A stretch of 64,000 nt of DNA from Propionivibrio sp. (GCA_003249625.1 QKII01000307.1:1-64000), one strand, 5' to 3'. Shown: positions 17,268 to 29,296, counted from the stretch's first letter. Notes: a model not told the origin generated them from the letters alone. Numbers and translations: made by a program.

Positions 17268-18419
17268 ATGACACGATCGCTAAACACCTTCCTGAGCCTC
17301 GACGACTTCGAAAAAGCCGCCCGCCGCAAGTTGCCCCGCCCCCTGTTCGGCTACGTGGAAGGCGCCACCGAAAACAATATGAGCCTGCACGACAACCGCC
17401 GGGTGTTCGAGGAAATCCTCTTCCGACCGCGCGTGCTGGTCGACGTCTCGGCCCGCGAACAATCAATCGACCTGTTCGGCACCCGCTACTCTGCGCCCTT
17501 CGGCATCGCGCCGATGGGCATCTGCTCGCTGACCGGCTATCGCGGCGACCTGGCGCAGGCCTGCGCCGCGAAAAAGGCGGGCATCCCGATGGTACTCAGC
17601 AGTTCGGCGCTGATCCGCATGGAAGAGGTCGTCGAAAGGGCACCCGGCACGTGGTTCCAACTCTATGTGCCGCGCCACGAGGCGGCGGTCGATGCGCTCG
17701 TCGACCGCGTGGCGCGCGCCCGCATCGATGTACTGGTCGTAACTGTCGATTCGGCGGTGGTACCCAACCGGGAAAACAACGTGCGAAACCGTTTCAAGAC
17801 GCCGCTCGAACCCAACCTGCGTCTGCTGTGGGACGGCATCACCCATCCACGCTGGTCGGTAGGGACGTTCCTCCGTACTATCGTCCGGCACGGCGTCCCG
17901 CATTTCGAAAACAACACGGCGGAACGCGGCACGTCGCTGATTGCGAAAAATGTCGAACGCGATTTCAGCGGACGCGAGTATCTCGACTGGAAAGCCATCG
18001 AACGCATGCGCCAGCGCTGGAAAGGCACGCTGATACTGAAGGGTATTCTGCATCCGGACGACGCGCGACGCGCCAGTGAGATCGGCATCGACGGTCTGAT
18101 CGTTTCAAACCACGGCGGCCGCCAACTCGACGGTTCGCTCTCGCCGATGCGTGCCTTGCCGGCAATCGTCGATGCGGCAGGAAAACAGACGGTGATGATC
18201 GACAGCGGTTTCCGTCGTGGCACTGACATACTAAAGGCACTGGCGCTCGGCGCACATTTCGTCTTCGTCGGACGACCGTTCAACTACGCGGCCACCATCG
18301 CGGGCGAGGCCGGCGTAACGCATGCCATCAAACTCTTGCGTGACGAAATTCACGCAGACATGGGGCTGCTCGGAATCAACCGGCTCGCCGAACTCACGAC
18401 TGACCATCTGCATCGCTAA
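17268..18419 (+). CDS. FMN-dependent L-2-hydroxyacid oxidase/dehydrogenase (LldD family)
   Basis: A 383-residue TIM-barrel flavoprotein of the lactate dehydrogenase/glycolate oxidase family, which oxidises (S)-2-hydroxyacids to 2-oxoacids. It has the N-terminal signature FEKAARRKLPRPLFGYVEGA, FMN-contact segments (APMGICSLTG, LSSSALIRMEEV, QLYVPRH), and the active-site SNHGGRQLDGS holding the catalytic His and Arg, followed by IDSGFRRGTDILKALALGA. The substrate (lactate, glycolate, mandelate or other) is not fixed by sequence. I chose ATG 17268 because the protein then starts at the family's usual point; the 63-codon upstream extension crosses the hairpin and has no family similarity. The next gene, for a D-2-hydroxyacid dehydrogenase, follows after 16 bases. 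Confidence 0.92.
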   Translation: MTRSLNTFLSLDDFEKAARRKLPRPLFGYVEGATENNMSLHDNRRVFEEILFRPRVLVDVSAREQSIDLFGTRYSAPFGIAPMGICSLTGYRGDLAQACAAKKAGIPMVLSSSALIRMEEVVERAPGTWFQLYVPRHEAAVDALVDRVARARIDVLVVTVDSAVVPNRENNVRNRFKTPLEPNLRLLWDGITHPRWSVGTFLRTIVRHGVPHFENNTAERGTSLIAKNVERDFSGREYLDWKAIERMRQRWKGTLILKGILHPDDARRASEIGIDGLIVSNHGGRQLDGSLSPMRALPAIVDAAGKQTVMIDSGFRRGTDILKALALGAHFVFVGRPFNYAATIAGEAGVTHAIKLLRDEIHADMGLLGINRLAELTTDHLHR

Positions 18420-18435
18420 GCGGAGAACGACCACA

Positions 18436-19386
18436 ATGGAAAAGCGCCCCATCCTGCAAATCGGCAACCTGCTCCCCGCCCTCGAAGACGAATTGCGCGA
18501 GCGCTATGCCGTGACCCGTCTTGAAAATGCAACCGATTCCAACGCATTCCTGGCAGCGCATGGCGGCGAATTCGTCGGTGTCGCAACGTCGGCTCTGTCC
18601 GGCGTTTCTGCCGCACAGATCGCGGCGATGCCCAATTTGCGCATAATCTCGTGCTTTGGCGTCGGCGTCGACAAGATCGCCATGCCAGACGCCCGGGCAC
18701 GCAACATTCCGGTCGGCTACACGCCGGACATCCTCAACGATTGCGTGGCCGACACGGCGATTGCGTTGATCCTCGACGTCGCCCGATCCACACCGGAAGC
18801 TGACCGTTACGTGCGTTCAGGCACGTGGGCCGAGCGTGGGCCGAACAGCTTCCACCTTGGGCGCAAGGTCAGCGGCGCACGCTTGGGCATTGTCGGCTTG
18901 GGGCGCATCGGCAAGACCATCGCACGCCGCGCCACAGGCTTCGACATGGACATCCGCTACCACGCTCGTAACGCGGTGCCCGATACATCATGGACTTACG
19001 AGAAATCTCTGCCCGATCTGGCACGCTGGGCCGACTTCCTGGTGGTCATCACTGCCGGCGGCCCAGACACGCACCACCTGATCGACGCCGACGTCCTCGA
19101 CGCACTCGGCCCGCGCAGTTTCCTGATCAACGTTTCGCGGGGTTCTGTCGTCGACGAAGAGGCGCTGATCCACGCACTGAAAGAGAAACGCATTGCCGGA
19201 GCCGGGCTGGATGTCTTCGAGAACGAGCCCTTCGTTCCCGATGCGCTGCTGGCTCTGGACAATGTCGTCCTGTTGCCGCATATCGCCAGCGCAACCGAGG
19301 AGACGCGCCTCGCCATGGCCCAACGGGTCATCGACAACCTCGAGTTGTTTTTCGCCGAAGGGCGGCTGCTGTCGGAGGCGCCGTAA
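18436..19386 (+). CDS. D-2-hydroxyacid dehydrogenase (glyoxylate/hydroxypyruvate reductase-like)
   Basis: A 316-residue NAD(P)-dependent dehydrogenase. The nucleotide-binding loop is GIVGLGRIGKTIARRA. The catalytic set is complete: Arg in INVSRGSVVDEEAL, Glu in AGLDVFENEP and His in LLPHIASATEET. Family members reduce glyoxylate, hydroxypyruvate or other 2-oxoacids to D-2-hydroxyacids. I chose ATG 18436, 16 bases after the oxidase stop codon and behind GCGGAGAACG. Sitting in one operon with an L-specific oxidase, it could take the oxoacid produced there and return it as the D-acid (inference). Confidence 0.92.
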   Translation: MEKRPILQIGNLLPALEDELRERYAVTRLENATDSNAFLAAHGGEFVGVATSALSGVSAAQIAAMPNLRIISCFGVGVDKIAMPDARARNIPVGYTPDILNDCVADTAIALILDVARSTPEADRYVRSGTWAERGPNSFHLGRKVSGARLGIVGLGRIGKTIARRATGFDMDIRYHARNAVPDTSWTYEKSLPDLARWADFLVVITAGGPDTHHLIDADVLDALGPRSFLINVSRGSVVDEEALIHALKEKRIAGAGLDVFENEPFVPDALLALDNVVLLPHIASATEETRLAMAQRVIDNLELFFAEGRLLSEAP

Positions 19387-19433
19387 GGTTCCGTCGCGCT
19401 AGAATGGCAGCTCCCGCTTCGAGAGCTTCCGCC

Positions 19434-20918
19434 ATGCTGCCCGAGCCACTCTATACCACCGACCTTGTCCGCCGGATCGAAACCGCATTCTCAGAATTTT
19501 CGCTGATGCAGCGCGCAGGCCGCGCTGCTGCCGATCTCGCGTCAGCCATCTGCGCCGATCGCACCCAGCCCGTACTGATCATTGCCGGCCCCGGCAACAA
19601 CGGAGGCGACGCTTTTGAAGTTGCACGCATGCTAACCGAGCAACTTTTCGAGACCTGCGTGGTTTTCCTTGGCGACGGATCCCGCCTGCCCCGAGATGCA
19701 GCCGCCGCCTATCGCCGCTTTACCGACGCTGGCGGCACCACACGGAACGACATCCCTTCATCCCAGCACTGGTCGCTGATCGTCGACGGGCTGTTCGGCA
19801 TCGGCCTCACTCGCAATATCGAAGGACCGTACGCCGATTTGATCGACCAGGCCAATGCGCTGGCGAAACGCCATGGCTGTCCGCTACTCGCCCTCGATTG
19901 CCCAAGCGGACTCGATGCCGATACCGGCAGTCTGCATGGCACCACCATCCGCGCCAGCCACACGATCACCTTCATCGCCGCCAAGCCCGGACTGTTCACC
20001 GCCGACGGCCCCGATTTCTGCGGCAAAGTCAGCGTCGCCTCGCTCGACCTCGACACATCCCGGTTTGATGAACCGCCAGGCCGGACGGTTACACCGCATC
20101 TATTCGCCGGCCTGCTGCAACCCCGCCGTCGCAATTCGCACAAGGGAAGCTTCGGCAACGTGGGCATTCTCGGCGGCTCGACGGGGATGGTCGGCGCAGC
20201 GCTCCTGGCTGCTCGCGCCGCGCTGCGCCTCGGTGGCGGACGTATCTATCTGGGACTGATCGACGAGCGCGCCCCGGCGCTCGACCCGCTGCAGCCGGAG
20301 CTGATGATCCGACGCCCGGACCGGCTGCTTGCGACTGATTTGACTGCTCTGGCCTGCGGACCGGGCATGGGCAACAACGGCGAGGTTATCGCACTGCTGG
20401 AAACAGCGTGCCTTCTGAACATCCCGTTGGTCCTGGATGCCGACGCGCTGAACCGCCTTGCCGAGAATCCAGAACTACACGTCGCCGTCACCGGGCGACA
20501 CGCGCCTACCCTCCTCACACCTCATCCCGCAGAAGCGGCGCGCCTGCTCGACTGCTCTTCAGGCGAAATCCAGCGCGATCGGATCGGTGCAGCCTGTCGG
20601 CTAGCGACGCGATTCAATGCTTTCGTCGCACTGAAAGGCTGTGGCACCGTCATCGCGACCCCGGATGGCAACTGGTTCATCAACACCTCCGGCAATCCCG
20701 GACTCGCCACGGCTGGCAGCGGCGACGTGCTCACCGGATTTGTAGCGGCACTCCTCGCCCAAGGCGCCTCCGCACGCGACGCCTTGCTGGCCGCCGTAAA
20801 CCTGCACGGTGCCGCGGCCGACCGGCTTGTCGCGGCTGGTGTCGGTCCGATCGGGTTGAGCGCAGGCGAATTGATCGACGCAGCTCGCAGCCACCTGAAT
20901 TTCTTGACGAAGGCATAA
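19434..20918 (+). CDS. nnr: Bifunctional NAD(P)H-hydrate epimerase / ADP-dependent dehydratase
   Basis: A 494-residue repair enzyme for hydrated NAD(P)H. The N-terminal epimerase domain (about 1-215) shows AGPGNNGGDAFEVARML and DGLFGIGLTR. The C-terminal ribokinase-like dehydratase (about 225-490) shows KGSFGNVGILGGSTGMVGA, ACGPGMG, LVLDADALNRL, LLTPHPAEAARLL and NPGLATAGSGDVLTGF. It corresponds to E. coli YjeF/Nnr (515 residues). An in-frame ATG at 19404 would add 10 residues; neither start has a strong ribosome-binding site. It is the third gene in the same direction after two hydroxyacid redox enzymes, in keeping with NAD(P)H use. Confidence 0.93.
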   Translation: MLPEPLYTTDLVRRIETAFSEFSLMQRAGRAAADLASAICADRTQPVLIIAGPGNNGGDAFEVARMLTEQLFETCVVFLGDGSRLPRDAAAAYRRFTDAGGTTRNDIPSSQHWSLIVDGLFGIGLTRNIEGPYADLIDQANALAKRHGCPLLALDCPSGLDADTGSLHGTTIRASHTITFIAAKPGLFTADGPDFCGKVSVASLDLDTSRFDEPPGRTVTPHLFAGLLQPRRRNSHKGSFGNVGILGGSTGMVGAALLAARAALRLGGGRIYLGLIDERAPALDPLQPELMIRRPDRLLATDLTALACGPGMGNNGEVIALLETACLLNIPLVLDADALNRLAENPELHVAVTGRHAPTLLTPHPAEAARLLDCSSGEIQRDRIGAACRLATRFNAFVALKGCGTVIATPDGNWFINTSGNPGLATAGSGDVLTGFVAALLAQGASARDALLAAVNLHGAAADRLVAAGVGPIGLSAGELIDAARSHLNFLTKA

Positions 20919-21039
20919 TTTTCCCAAGGACGCCCGGAACTCCGAACACGAGAATCAATCAATCGTCCAGTTTTCCGAACGACACGCCGCTTTTCTATTG
21001 CGAAGACCTCACAAACAGTTGTTTCTGCAAGGTTCGTGA

Positions 21040-22227
<1,188 letters not shown>

Positions 22228-22256
22228 TCCAGCACGGTCTCTCAACCCACCACATG

Positions 22257-22290
22257 AAAAACGGGAGACATTCGTGCCTCCCGTTTTTTT
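22257..22290. terminator. Bidirectional rho-independent terminator between ansB and purF
   Basis: The stem ACGGGAG (22261-22267) and CTCCCGT (22278-22284) is flanked by an A-run on the left and a T-run on the right, which extend the stem. It can therefore end both converging transcripts, ansB (plus) and purF (minus). Confidence 0.9.
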
Positions 22291-22318
22291 CGTTCAACTC
22301 CCGCAAGAACCCCGGTTG

Positions 22319-23845
22319 TCAGCTCCCCTCGGCTTTAAACCCAAGATCGAGCTGGCGCGAACCACCGCCATCGACGACCGCAGCACCGAGCTTGGTTTCG
22401 CGGGCCTGCTCGATGGCATTGAGATACTCTGGCGTCACGTCGCCCGTCACGTACTGGCCGTTAAAGCAGGAACAGTCGAATTGCGACAAATCGGCCTTGA
22501 GTCCCGCGATAGACGCTTTCAGCTCGTCCAGATCCTGATACACCAGCGCATCGGCACCAATCTCTTTCGCGATCTCCTCTTCGGAGCGCCCGGTAGCAAT
22601 CAGTTCGCTGCGCGTCGGCATATCGATGCCATACACGTTGGGAAAGCGGACGGGCGGCGCAGCCGAGGCAAAATAGACCTTGAGCGCCCCGGCGGCACGC
22701 GCCATCTCGACGATCTCGTGACTCGTGGTCCCACGTACGATCGAGTCGTCGACCAGCAGGACACGTTTGCCCTTGAACTCCTGACCGACGGTATTGAGCT
22801 TCTGACGCACCGACTTCCTGCGGATCGATTGCCCGGGCATGATGAAGGTACGCCCGATGTAGCGGTTCTTCACGAACCCCTCGCGATACGGAATACCCAA
22901 GCGCTGCGCCAACTGCATCGCCGCCGGGCGGCTTGAATCCGGGATCGGGATGACCACATCGATATCGTTCGGCAGATCCCGCGCGACCTTGTCGGCAAGA
23001 TGCTCGCCCATGCGCAGGCGCGTCTCGTAGACCGAGACACCGTCGATCACCGAATCCGGACGGGCCAGATAGACGTATTCAAAGATGCAGGGCGAGAGCA
23101 CCGGATTCTCGGCGCACTGACGGAAATGCAACTGGTGCGACATATCGACAAACAAGGCCTCACCGGGCGCTACGTCGCGAAGCACATGGAATCCCAGCGT
23201 ATCGAGCGCCACCGACTCGGATCCAACCAGGTATTCCGGCCCCTGCGGCGTTTCGTTGACTCCGACGACCAGCGGCCGGATGCCGTACGGATCGCGAAAC
23301 GCCAACAGCCCGTATCCCGCAATCAGCACCACCACCGCGTAGGCGCCCTTGCAGCGACGATGGACGCCAGCAACCGCAGCGAAAATCGTATCCAGGTCGA
23401 GCTTGAACCCCTTTGCCGACTCCTGCAGTTCATGCGCCAGGACGTTGAGCAGAACCTCGGAGTCCGAACTGGTATTGATGTGGCGCAGATCCTGCCGGAA
23501 CATTTCCTCCTGCAACTGCGCCGTGTTGGTCAAATTGCCGTTGTGCGCGAGAACCAAGCCAAATGGCGAGTTGACGTAGAAGGGCTGCGATTCGGCGGAA
23601 TCCGACGACGAACCGGCCGTCGGGTAGCGGCAATGACCGATGCCCATATTGCCGGGCAGAGCGCGCATGTTTCGGGTGCGGAATACATCCCGCACCATCC
23701 CCGAGCCCTTGTGCATGAAAAAGGTGTTGTCCTTGCCCGTCGCGATGCCCGCTGCATCCTGACCGCGATGCTGCAAGACCATCAGCCCATCATAGAGAAG
23801 CTGATTGACCGGCGTGTTCGCCATAACTCCGAGAATACCGCACAT
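22319..23845 (-). CDS. purF: Amidophosphoribosyltransferase
   Basis: A 508-residue PurF, the first committed enzyme of purine synthesis (PRPP + glutamine to phosphoribosylamine). Cys2 (MCGILGVMA) is the N-terminal nucleophile of the glutaminase domain after Met removal. The [13 protein letters not shown] and LAHNGNLTN segments complete it. The C-terminal phosphoribosyltransferase domain shows the PRPP loop [14 protein letters not shown] and [12 protein letters not shown]. It is the last gene of the folC-SPOR-cvpA-purF run, 9 bases after cvpA, an arrangement conserved in beta- and gammaproteobacteria. Confidence 0.98.
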   Translation of the reverse strand: MCGILGVMANTPVNQLLYDGLMVLQHRGQDAAGIATGKDNTFFMHKGSGMVRDVFRTRNMRALPGNMGIGHCRYPTAGSSSDSAESQPFYVNSPFGLVLAHNGNLTNTAQLQEEMFRQDLRHINTSSDSEVLLNVLAHELQESAKGFKLDLDTIFAAVAGVHRRCKGAYAVVVLIAGYGLLAFRDPYGIRPLVVGVNETPQGPEYLVGSESVALDTLGFHVLRDVAPGEALFVDMSHQLHFRQCAENPVLSPCIFEYVYLARPDSVIDGVSVYETRLRMGEHLADKVARDLPNDIDVVIPIPDSSRPAAMQLAQRLGIPYREGFVKNRYIGRTFIMPGQSIRRKSVRQKLNTVGQEFKGKRVLLVDDSIVRGTTSHEIVEMARAAGALKVYFASAAPPVRFPNVYGIDMPTRSELIATGRSEEEIAKEIGADALVYQDLDELKASIAGLKADLSQFDCSCFNGQYVTGDVTPEYLNAIEQARETKLGAAVVDGGGSRQLDLGFKAEGS

Positions 23846-23854
23846 AGTGTTTTC

Positions 23855-24346
23855 CTACCTGAACCGAATCCGTTTGGCCACATCGGGCGGCAACCAGGGC
23901 TTGCACGCCACAACCGCCGTTTCGAGCGGCGCCGAAAACGCCGCCTCGCTCCACCATTGTTCCTTCGCCAACGACAGCGTTCCGCCCAGCGCCACCAGCG
24001 CCAGAACGATCAGCGTCCCACGCGCCGTGCCGAACAGCACACCCAGCGCACGATCGCTAAGACTCAAACCGAGCGCCTTGAGCAACCCGCGAATTGCCAG
24101 GCGAACCAGCGCCATCAGCAACAACACGATGACGAAAACCAGTACCCACGCAACAACGATCCGTACCGCTGGATCAGCAATGCCGCCGAGCAGTGCGCTG
24201 GCGAACTCCGCCCCCCACCACCTGGCCGCAAAGAAGGCGAGCACCCAGGCCGCCAGTGCAATGATCTCGCCGACGACGCCGCGCCAGGCACCCAACGCCA
24301 TCGAGGCAAGCAGGATCGTCAATACAACATAATCGAAAACAGTCAT
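23855..24346 (-). CDS. cvpA: CvpA family inner-membrane protein
   Basis: A 163-residue membrane protein with about four hydrophobic helices: FDYVVLTILLASMALGAWRG, then IIALAAWVLAFFAARWWG, AVRIVVAWVLVFVIVLLLMA and LIVLALVALGGTL. CvpA is needed for colicin V production in E. coli and is linked to envelope homeostasis. Its ATG overlaps the stop of the SPOR-domain gene (ATGA, 24343-24346), and purF follows at 9 bases. Confidence 0.93.
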   Translation of the reverse strand: MTVFDYVVLTILLASMALGAWRGVVGEIIALAAWVLAFFAARWWGAEFASALLGGIADPAVRIVVAWVLVFVIVLLLMALVRLAIRGLLKALGLSLSDRALGVLFGTARGTLIVLALVALGGTLSLAKEQWWSEAAFSAPLETAVVACKPWLPPDVAKRIRFR

Positions 24347-25050
24347 TGCTTGGCGGCGACCACGCCGTTGACTCCGATCCGTTTCATTTTGTCCAACGCT
24401 TTCTGTGCCGCTTCCTTTGACGGGAAGGGGCCGGCACGCACACGCGTCTTGCGTCCGCCGGGGGTATCGAGCGGCTCGGTGAAGACCCGGACGCCGAGTT
24501 CACCAATCTTGGTCTGCAGTAGCTTGACGTTCCCCGGATTGGCGAATGCGCCGATGAGAATCACGAACTGGCTGTTGGCGGACGACGCGGGATTATCGAC
24601 CGCTTTGCCACCCAAAATGGCCGCAGCACGCTGGGCGTCCTTCGCGTCACTCGGATGCGCGGTAACCTTTTCGTTAGTTTTGGCTGGCGCCTTCTCCGGC
24701 GGCTTGACTGCGGAGGCCGGTTTTTCCTGAGGTTTTTCCGGAGCCTTTTCCACTACCCGTTCAGGCGTCTTTTCAGGTCTTTTATCGGTCGCCGTCTCTG
24801 CCTGTTTGACCGACGGTGGCTCCGCCTCGGCGCCCTTCCTCTCGGCGGCCACCGGCTTCAGGTTCGGCGCAAACGGCGCTTGATCCTGCCCAGGAATGCG
24901 AATCTGAACGTCCTGCAACTGCTGCTTTGGCTCCTCATCCATGACCATCGGCAGAATGATGGCCGCCAGTCCGGCAAATGCCACCGCGCCGACAAGACGA
25001 CGGCGCGCGCGTTTTTTCAACTGCAACTGTGCATCAGGGGAATCGGACAT
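24343..25050 (-). CDS. SPOR domain-containing protein (DedD-like)
   Basis: A 235-residue bitopic protein. It has a short basic cytoplasmic start (KKRARRRL), one membrane helix (LVGAVAFAGLAAIILPMVM), a long Lys/Pro/Glu-rich periplasmic linker (about 60-145) and a C-terminal SPOR domain (FVILIGAFANPGNVKLLQ to the end) that binds denuded septal peptidoglycan. By position and architecture it corresponds to DedD, a cell-division accessory protein. It is overlapped by cvpA and lies 54 bases downstream of folC. Confidence 0.9.
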   Translation of the reverse strand: MSDSPDAQLQLKKRARRRLVGAVAFAGLAAIILPMVMDEEPKQQLQDVQIRIPGQDQAPFAPNLKPVAAERKGAEAEPPSVKQAETATDKRPEKTPERVVEKAPEKPQEKPASAVKPPEKAPAKTNEKVTAHPSDAKDAQRAAAILGGKAVDNPASSANSQFVILIGAFANPGNVKLLQTKIGELGVRVFTEPLDTPGGRKTRVRAGPFPSKEAAQKALDKMKRIGVNGVVAAKQ

Positions 25051-25104
25051 TGCTAAATCGACAATCGGTAGCGGGAAGAGTAAGAGCCGGGAACACCCGG
25101 GGAG

Positions 25105-26388
25105 TCAGGAGTCCTGTTTGATCTCGTGCAGGACGGCGGCAACAGTGACGAACGATCCGAAGGCGACGATTCTATCATTTTCCCCGGCCTCGCCGACAGC
25201 GCGCCGGAGGGCATCGCGCACAGAAACGAAGCATTCCATCTCACCACCGAGACCCCCAGCCTGCACGACTGCTGCAAGAACCTCCGCGGCAGCACCGCGC
25301 GGGCCTTCCAGACTAGCCAGCAACCAGACATCGACGTTGCCGGCCATCGCCCGCAACGCACCTGCAACGTCCTTATCCGCCAGCATACCCACCACAGCGA
25401 ACGTCCGACCGGAGTTTTTGTGAGCCGAAAGCGTCTGCGCCAGACCGGCCACTGCCTGTGGATTATGCGCGACGTCGATAATGATTTCGGGCCGCTCGCT
25501 GACACGCTGGAAACGCCCAGCCAGACGAACCTCCCGCAAACCTCGCTCAACAGCTTCGTTAGACACGGGCAACCTATCCCGAAGACAATCGATGACGGCC
25601 AGCACCGCGGAAGCGATCCCCAGTTGATGCGCTCCAGCCAGCGCCGGCAGGGGCAGAAAATCCCGTTGCATTCCCCGTTTGTTCCAGCACGCCCAGCCGT
25701 CACCGCGCGTTGAAAAACCGAATTCGCGCCCGATCAACCGAAAATCTGCTCCGATCTCCTCAGCGTATTGCAGCAACGATCGGGGCGGATCAACGTCGCC
25801 GCAGATCGCCGGTCTGCCTTCGCGAAAAATTCCGGCTTTCTCGTAGCCAATCGCTTCCCGGGTTTGCCCAAGCCAGTCGGTATGATCAAGGGCAATGCCA
25901 GTAACCACCGAGACGTCGCCGTCGTAGATATTGACTGCGTCGAGACGCCCCCCCAGCCCCACTTCGAGAATGACCAGATCGACCGCCTGCTCCGCAAATA
26001 CCTCCCATGCCGCAAGCGTGCCGAACTCGAAGTAGGTCAGTGCGCAATTTCCGGCCGCCTGCCGCGCGGCCTCGACGCGAGCAAAGGCCGCACACAAGGT
26101 TTCGTCGCCGACAGGTACACCGTCGGTCCGCACACGCTCGTTGTAGATCAGCAGGTGCGGTGAGGTGTAGCAACCCACACGGTAGCCGGCAGCACGATAG
26201 ATCGATTCCAGATAGGCGCATGTCGATCCCTTGCCATTGGTCCCACCAACAATGACGACCGGGCACGTTTGCCGCTGCTGCAGAATCTGCTTGACGCGTT
26301 CAGCGCGATCCAGGCCGAGTTCAATCCCGGCCTGCCCTTTTGGATGCAGTCCTTCGAGGTGAGCAAGCCAGTCCGAGAGCGTTATCAC
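25105..26388 (-). CDS. folC: Bifunctional folylpolyglutamate synthase / dihydrofolate synthase
   Basis: A 427-residue Mur-ligase-family enzyme that adds glutamate to dihydropteroate and to folates. The ATP-binding loop is [16 protein letters not shown] (about 47-62), followed by [21 protein letters not shown] and [15 protein letters not shown]. The C-terminal Mur-ligase domain has DVAHNPQAV and VGMLADKDV. It starts with GTG, which overlaps the TGA of accD (GTGA, 26385-26388), so it is coupled to acetyl-CoA carboxylase beta, as is common in proteobacteria. Confidence 0.95.
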   Translation of the reverse strand: MITLSDWLAHLEGLHPKGQAGIELGLDRAERVKQILQQRQTCPVVIVGGTNGKGSTCAYLESIYRAAGYRVGCYTSPHLLIYNERVRTDGVPVGDETLCAAFARVEAARQAAGNCALTYFEFGTLAAWEVFAEQAVDLVILEVGLGGRLDAVNIYDGDVSVVTGIALDHTDWLGQTREAIGYEKAGIFREGRPAICGDVDPPRSLLQYAEEIGADFRLIGREFGFSTRGDGWACWNKRGMQRDFLPLPALAGAHQLGIASAVLAVIDCLRDRLPVSNEAVERGLREVRLAGRFQRVSERPEIIIDVAHNPQAVAGLAQTLSAHKNSGRTFAVVGMLADKDVAGALRAMAGNVDVWLLASLEGPRGAAAEVLAAVVQAGGLGGEMECFVSVRDALRRAVGEAGENDRIVAFGSFVTVAAVLHEIKQDS

Positions 26389-27254
26389 GCGGCAACCGGC
26401 GCCTTTTGCAGAAGACCGAGCAACTTCGCCAGCATATCCTTCAGTTCCCGACGATCGACGATCATGTCGACAGCCCCTTTGCCGAGCAGGAATTCGGCGC
26501 GCTGGAACCCTTCCGGCAATTTCTGGCGTACGGTCTGCTCAATCACGCGCGGACCGGCGAAGCCGACCAGCGCGCCCGGCTCGGCGATGACGATGTCGCC
26601 GAGGAAAGCGAACGAGGCGGATACGCCGCCCATCGTCGGATCGGTCAGAACGGAGATGAACGGCAGCCGGGCGTCTGCCAGACGTCGCAGCGCCGCCGTT
26701 GTCTTGGCCATCTGCATCAGCGAGAACAACCCCTCCTGCATGCGCGCCCCGCCAGAGGCGGCGATGCAAAGAAAAGGCATGCGCTGCTCGACTGCCAGTT
26801 GCACGCCGCGCACGAAGCGCTCGCCGAGCACCGAGCCCATCGAACCGCCCATGAACTCAAACTCGAACGCCGCGACCACCAACGGCAGCGTCTTCAGCCG
26901 CCCTTGCATCACCACCAGCGCATCGGTTTCGCCGGTCGACTTCGCCGAGTCGGCCAGACGCTCCGTGTAGCGCTTGCTATCGTGAAAATGCAGGGGGTCG
27001 GCGGGCCGCACGTCGGCACCGATCTCGAAACGCTCCTCGGGATCGAGCAGAAGATCGAGACGTGCCCGCGCGGCAAGGCGGTTGTGGTGCCCGCATTGCG
27101 GGCAGACCTGCTGGTTTTTCTCCAGGTCGGCCGCGTACAGCACCGCGTCACACGCCGGGCACTTGCTCCACAGTCCTTCGGGCAGAACGCTCTTGCGCTG
27201 TCCGGCGCCCGGACTGCGCTTGATTTTCGGCACTACCTGGTTCAACCAACTCAT
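26385..27254 (-). CDS. accD: Acetyl-CoA carboxylase carboxyltransferase subunit beta
   Basis: A 289-residue AccD, which with AccA transfers the carboxyl group to acetyl-CoA in fatty acid synthesis. The zinc ribbon is formed by Cys32, Cys35, Cys51 and Cys54 ([18 protein letters not shown]). The crotonase-fold part contains [19 protein letters not shown] and [19 protein letters not shown]. The ATG at 27254 gives the usual [13 protein letters not shown] start. It follows trpA by 17 bases and overlaps folC. Confidence 0.97.
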   Translation of the reverse strand: MSWLNQVVPKIKRSPGAGQRKSVLPEGLWSKCPACDAVLYAADLEKNQQVCPQCGHHNRLAARARLDLLLDPEERFEIGADVRPADPLHFHDSKRYTERLADSAKSTGETDALVVMQGRLKTLPLVVAAFEFEFMGGSMGSVLGERFVRGVQLAVEQRMPFLCIAASGGARMQEGLFSLMQMAKTTAALRRLADARLPFISVLTDPTMGGVSASFAFLGDIVIAEPGALVGFAGPRVIEQTVRQKLPEGFQRAEFLLGKGAVDMIVDRRELKDMLAKLLGLLQKAPVAA

Positions 27255-27271
27255 CGCACGGCCCTCCGCAC

Positions 27272-28081
27272 TCAGTTTTTGCTTGCCTCGTCGATACCGC
27301 GACGCAGGTCGGCGACAAGCGTCTTGACCCACGCACAGACCTCGTCGGCCGGCGCTTTCTCGATTTCCTCGATGATCCGGCTGCCGACCACGACGGCATC
27401 GGCAAAGCGGGCGATCGCCCCAGCCGTCTGCGCGTCACGGATGCCGAAGCCGACACCGACGGGCACACCGACCGCCGCGTGAATCTCCGGAATCCGTTTG
27501 GCAACGGCTTCAACATCGAGTTGCGCGGAACCGGTCACCCCCTTGAGCGAAACGTAGTAGACGTAGCCGCTGGCCAGTTCGGAGACCATGGCGACGCGCG
27601 CTTCGGTCGAGGTCGGCGCGAGCAGGAAGATCGGATCGAGCGCGTTGGCCTGCATCGCCTTGGCGAAATCGGCACTCTCTTCGGGCGGGTAATCAACGAC
27701 CAGCACTCCGTCGACGCCGGCATCGAACGCCGCCGCCGCGAAGGTATCGACGCCCATCGCCTCGATCGGGTTCGCATAGCCCATCAGCACGACCGGCGTC
27801 TCGTTGTCGTCGGCACGGAAGTTGGCGACCATTTCCAGCACCTGACGCAGGCTGACGCCTTTGGCCAGCGCGCGTTCGGAGGCGCGCTGGATGGTCGGCC
27901 CGTCGGCCATCGGGTCGGAGAATGGCACGCCCAGTTCGATGATGTCGGCGCCGGCTTCAACCAGCGTGTGCATCAGCGGCACCGTCTGTTCCGGACCGGG
28001 ATCACCGGCGGTGATGAACGGAATAAGCGCCTTGCGCCCTTGCGCCTGCAGGCGCTCGAAAGTAGCTTGAATCTTCGACAT
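27272..28081 (-). CDS. trpA: Tryptophan synthase alpha chain
   Basis: A 269-residue TIM barrel that cleaves indole-3-glycerol phosphate to indole for TrpB. The catalytic residues are in their standard positions: Glu49 ([11 protein letters not shown]) and Asp60 ([10 protein letters not shown]). The phosphate loop [14 protein letters not shown] is present. It follows trpB by 9 bases. No leader peptide or attenuator is visible in the trp cluster. Confidence 0.98.
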   Translation of the reverse strand: MSKIQATFERLQAQGRKALIPFITAGDPGPEQTVPLMHTLVEAGADIIELGVPFSDPMADGPTIQRASERALAKGVSLRQVLEMVANFRADDNETPVVLMGYANPIEAMGVDTFAAAAFDAGVDGVLVVDYPPEESADFAKAMQANALDPIFLLAPTSTEARVAMVSELASGYVYYVSLKGVTGSAQLDVEAVAKRIPEIHAAVGVPVGVGFGIRDAQTAGAIARFADAVVVGSRIIEEIEKAPADEVCAWVKTLVADLRRGIDEASKN

Positions 28082-28090
28082 GGCGCCCTC

Positions 28091-29296
28091 CTAGAATTTG
28101 ATGCCGGATTTTTCGGCGACGGTGTGCATGTCCTTGTCGCCACGACCGGAAAGATTGACCAGCAGGATCTTGTCCTTGGCCAGCGTCGGTGCCAGTTTCA
28201 TCGCGTGGGCGATGGCGTGGCTCGACTCAAGCGCCGGGATGATGCCTTCGAGCCGGCACAGCGTATGAAACGCCTGCAGCGCCTCCGCATCCGTGATCGT
28301 CGCGTACTCGGCGCGTTTGGTATCCTTCAGCCAGGCGTGCTCGGGGCCGACGCCCGGATAGTCGAGGCCCGCGGAGATCGAATGCGTCTCGATGATCTGG
28401 CCGTTGGCGTCCTGCAGCAAATACGTGCGGTTGCCGTGCAGCACACCAGGGTGTCCGGCGGTCAGCGAGGCCGCGTGACGACCGGTGTCGACACCGTCGC
28501 CCGCCGCCTCGACGCCGATCAGGCGCACCTCGCCGAACGGGATGTAGGGATGGAAGATCCCCATGGCGTTGGAACCACCGCCGACACAGGCGATCACCGC
28601 ATCCGGCTGGCGGCCGCAGAGTTCGGGCATCTGCTCGATGCACTCCTTGCCGATCACCGCCTGGAAGTCACGCACCATCATCGGGTACGGGTGCGGACCA
28701 GCGACGGTGCCGATGATGTAGAAAGTCGAGGAGACGTTGGTCACCCAGTCGCGCATCGCTTCGTTGAGCGCGTCCTTAAGCGTCTTCGAGCCGCTCTCGA
28801 CCGGCACGACCGTCGCGCCAAGCAGCTTCATCCGATAGACGTTGGCGGCTTGGCGCTTGACGTCCTCGGAGCCCATGTAAACGACGCATTCCATGCCATA
28901 GCGCGCAGCAACGGTGGCCGAGGCGACACCGTGCTGGCCAGCGCCGGTTTCCGCGATCACGCGCTTCTTGCCCATTCGGCGGGCGAGCATGGCCTGGCCG
29001 ATGCAGTTATTCACCTTGTGCGCACCGGTATGGTTGAGATCCTCGCGCTTCAGGTAGATCTGGGCACCGCCCATTTCGTCAGAAAGACGCTTGGCGTGAT
29101 AAACCGGGCTGGGCCGGCCGACATAGTGCTTGAGTTCGTATTCGAACTCGGCGATGAACTCCGGATCGCACTGGGCCGCGGCGTAGGCGTCCTTCAGTTC
29201 GGCGAGCGCGGGAATAAGAGTCTCGGCAACGAAGATGCCGCCGTACGTGCCGAAGTGGCCACGAGCATCAGGCAGGTCATAGGTATTGGCAGTCAT
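28091..29296 (-). CDS. trpB: Tryptophan synthase beta chain
   Basis: A 401-residue PLP enzyme that condenses indole with serine. The PLP lysine is Lys94 in [15 protein letters not shown], with [17 protein letters not shown] and the phosphate-binding glycine loop [12 protein letters not shown]. The start at 29296 ([20 protein letters not shown]) has a good AAGGAAC ribosome-binding site and the family's usual N-terminus. It lies 148 bases downstream of trpF and 9 bases before trpA. Confidence 0.98.
   Translation of the reverse strand: MTANTYDLPDARGHFGTYGGIFVAETLIPALAELKDAYAAAQCDPEFIAEFEYELKHYVGRPSPVYHAKRLSDEMGGAQIYLKREDLNHTGAHKVNNCIGQAMLARRMGKKRVIAETGAGQHGVASATVAARYGMECVVYMGSEDVKRQAANVYRMKLLGATVVPVESGSKTLKDALNEAMRDWVTNVSSTFYIIGTVAGPHPYPMMVRDFQAVIGKECIEQMPELCGRQPDAVIACVGGGSNAMGIFHPYIPFGEVRLIGVEAAGDGVDTGRHAASLTAGHPGVLHGNRTYLLQDANGQIIETHSISAGLDYPGVGPEHAWLKDTKRAEYATITDAEALQAFHTLCRLEGIIPALESSHAIAHAMKLAPTLAKDKILLVNLSGRGDKDMHTVAEKSGIKF

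Noticed and set aside
23000..24730. 576-residue open frame on the plus strand
   Set aside because: It crosses purF, cvpA and the SPOR gene on the opposite strand and has a Gln/Arg-rich, patternless sequence.
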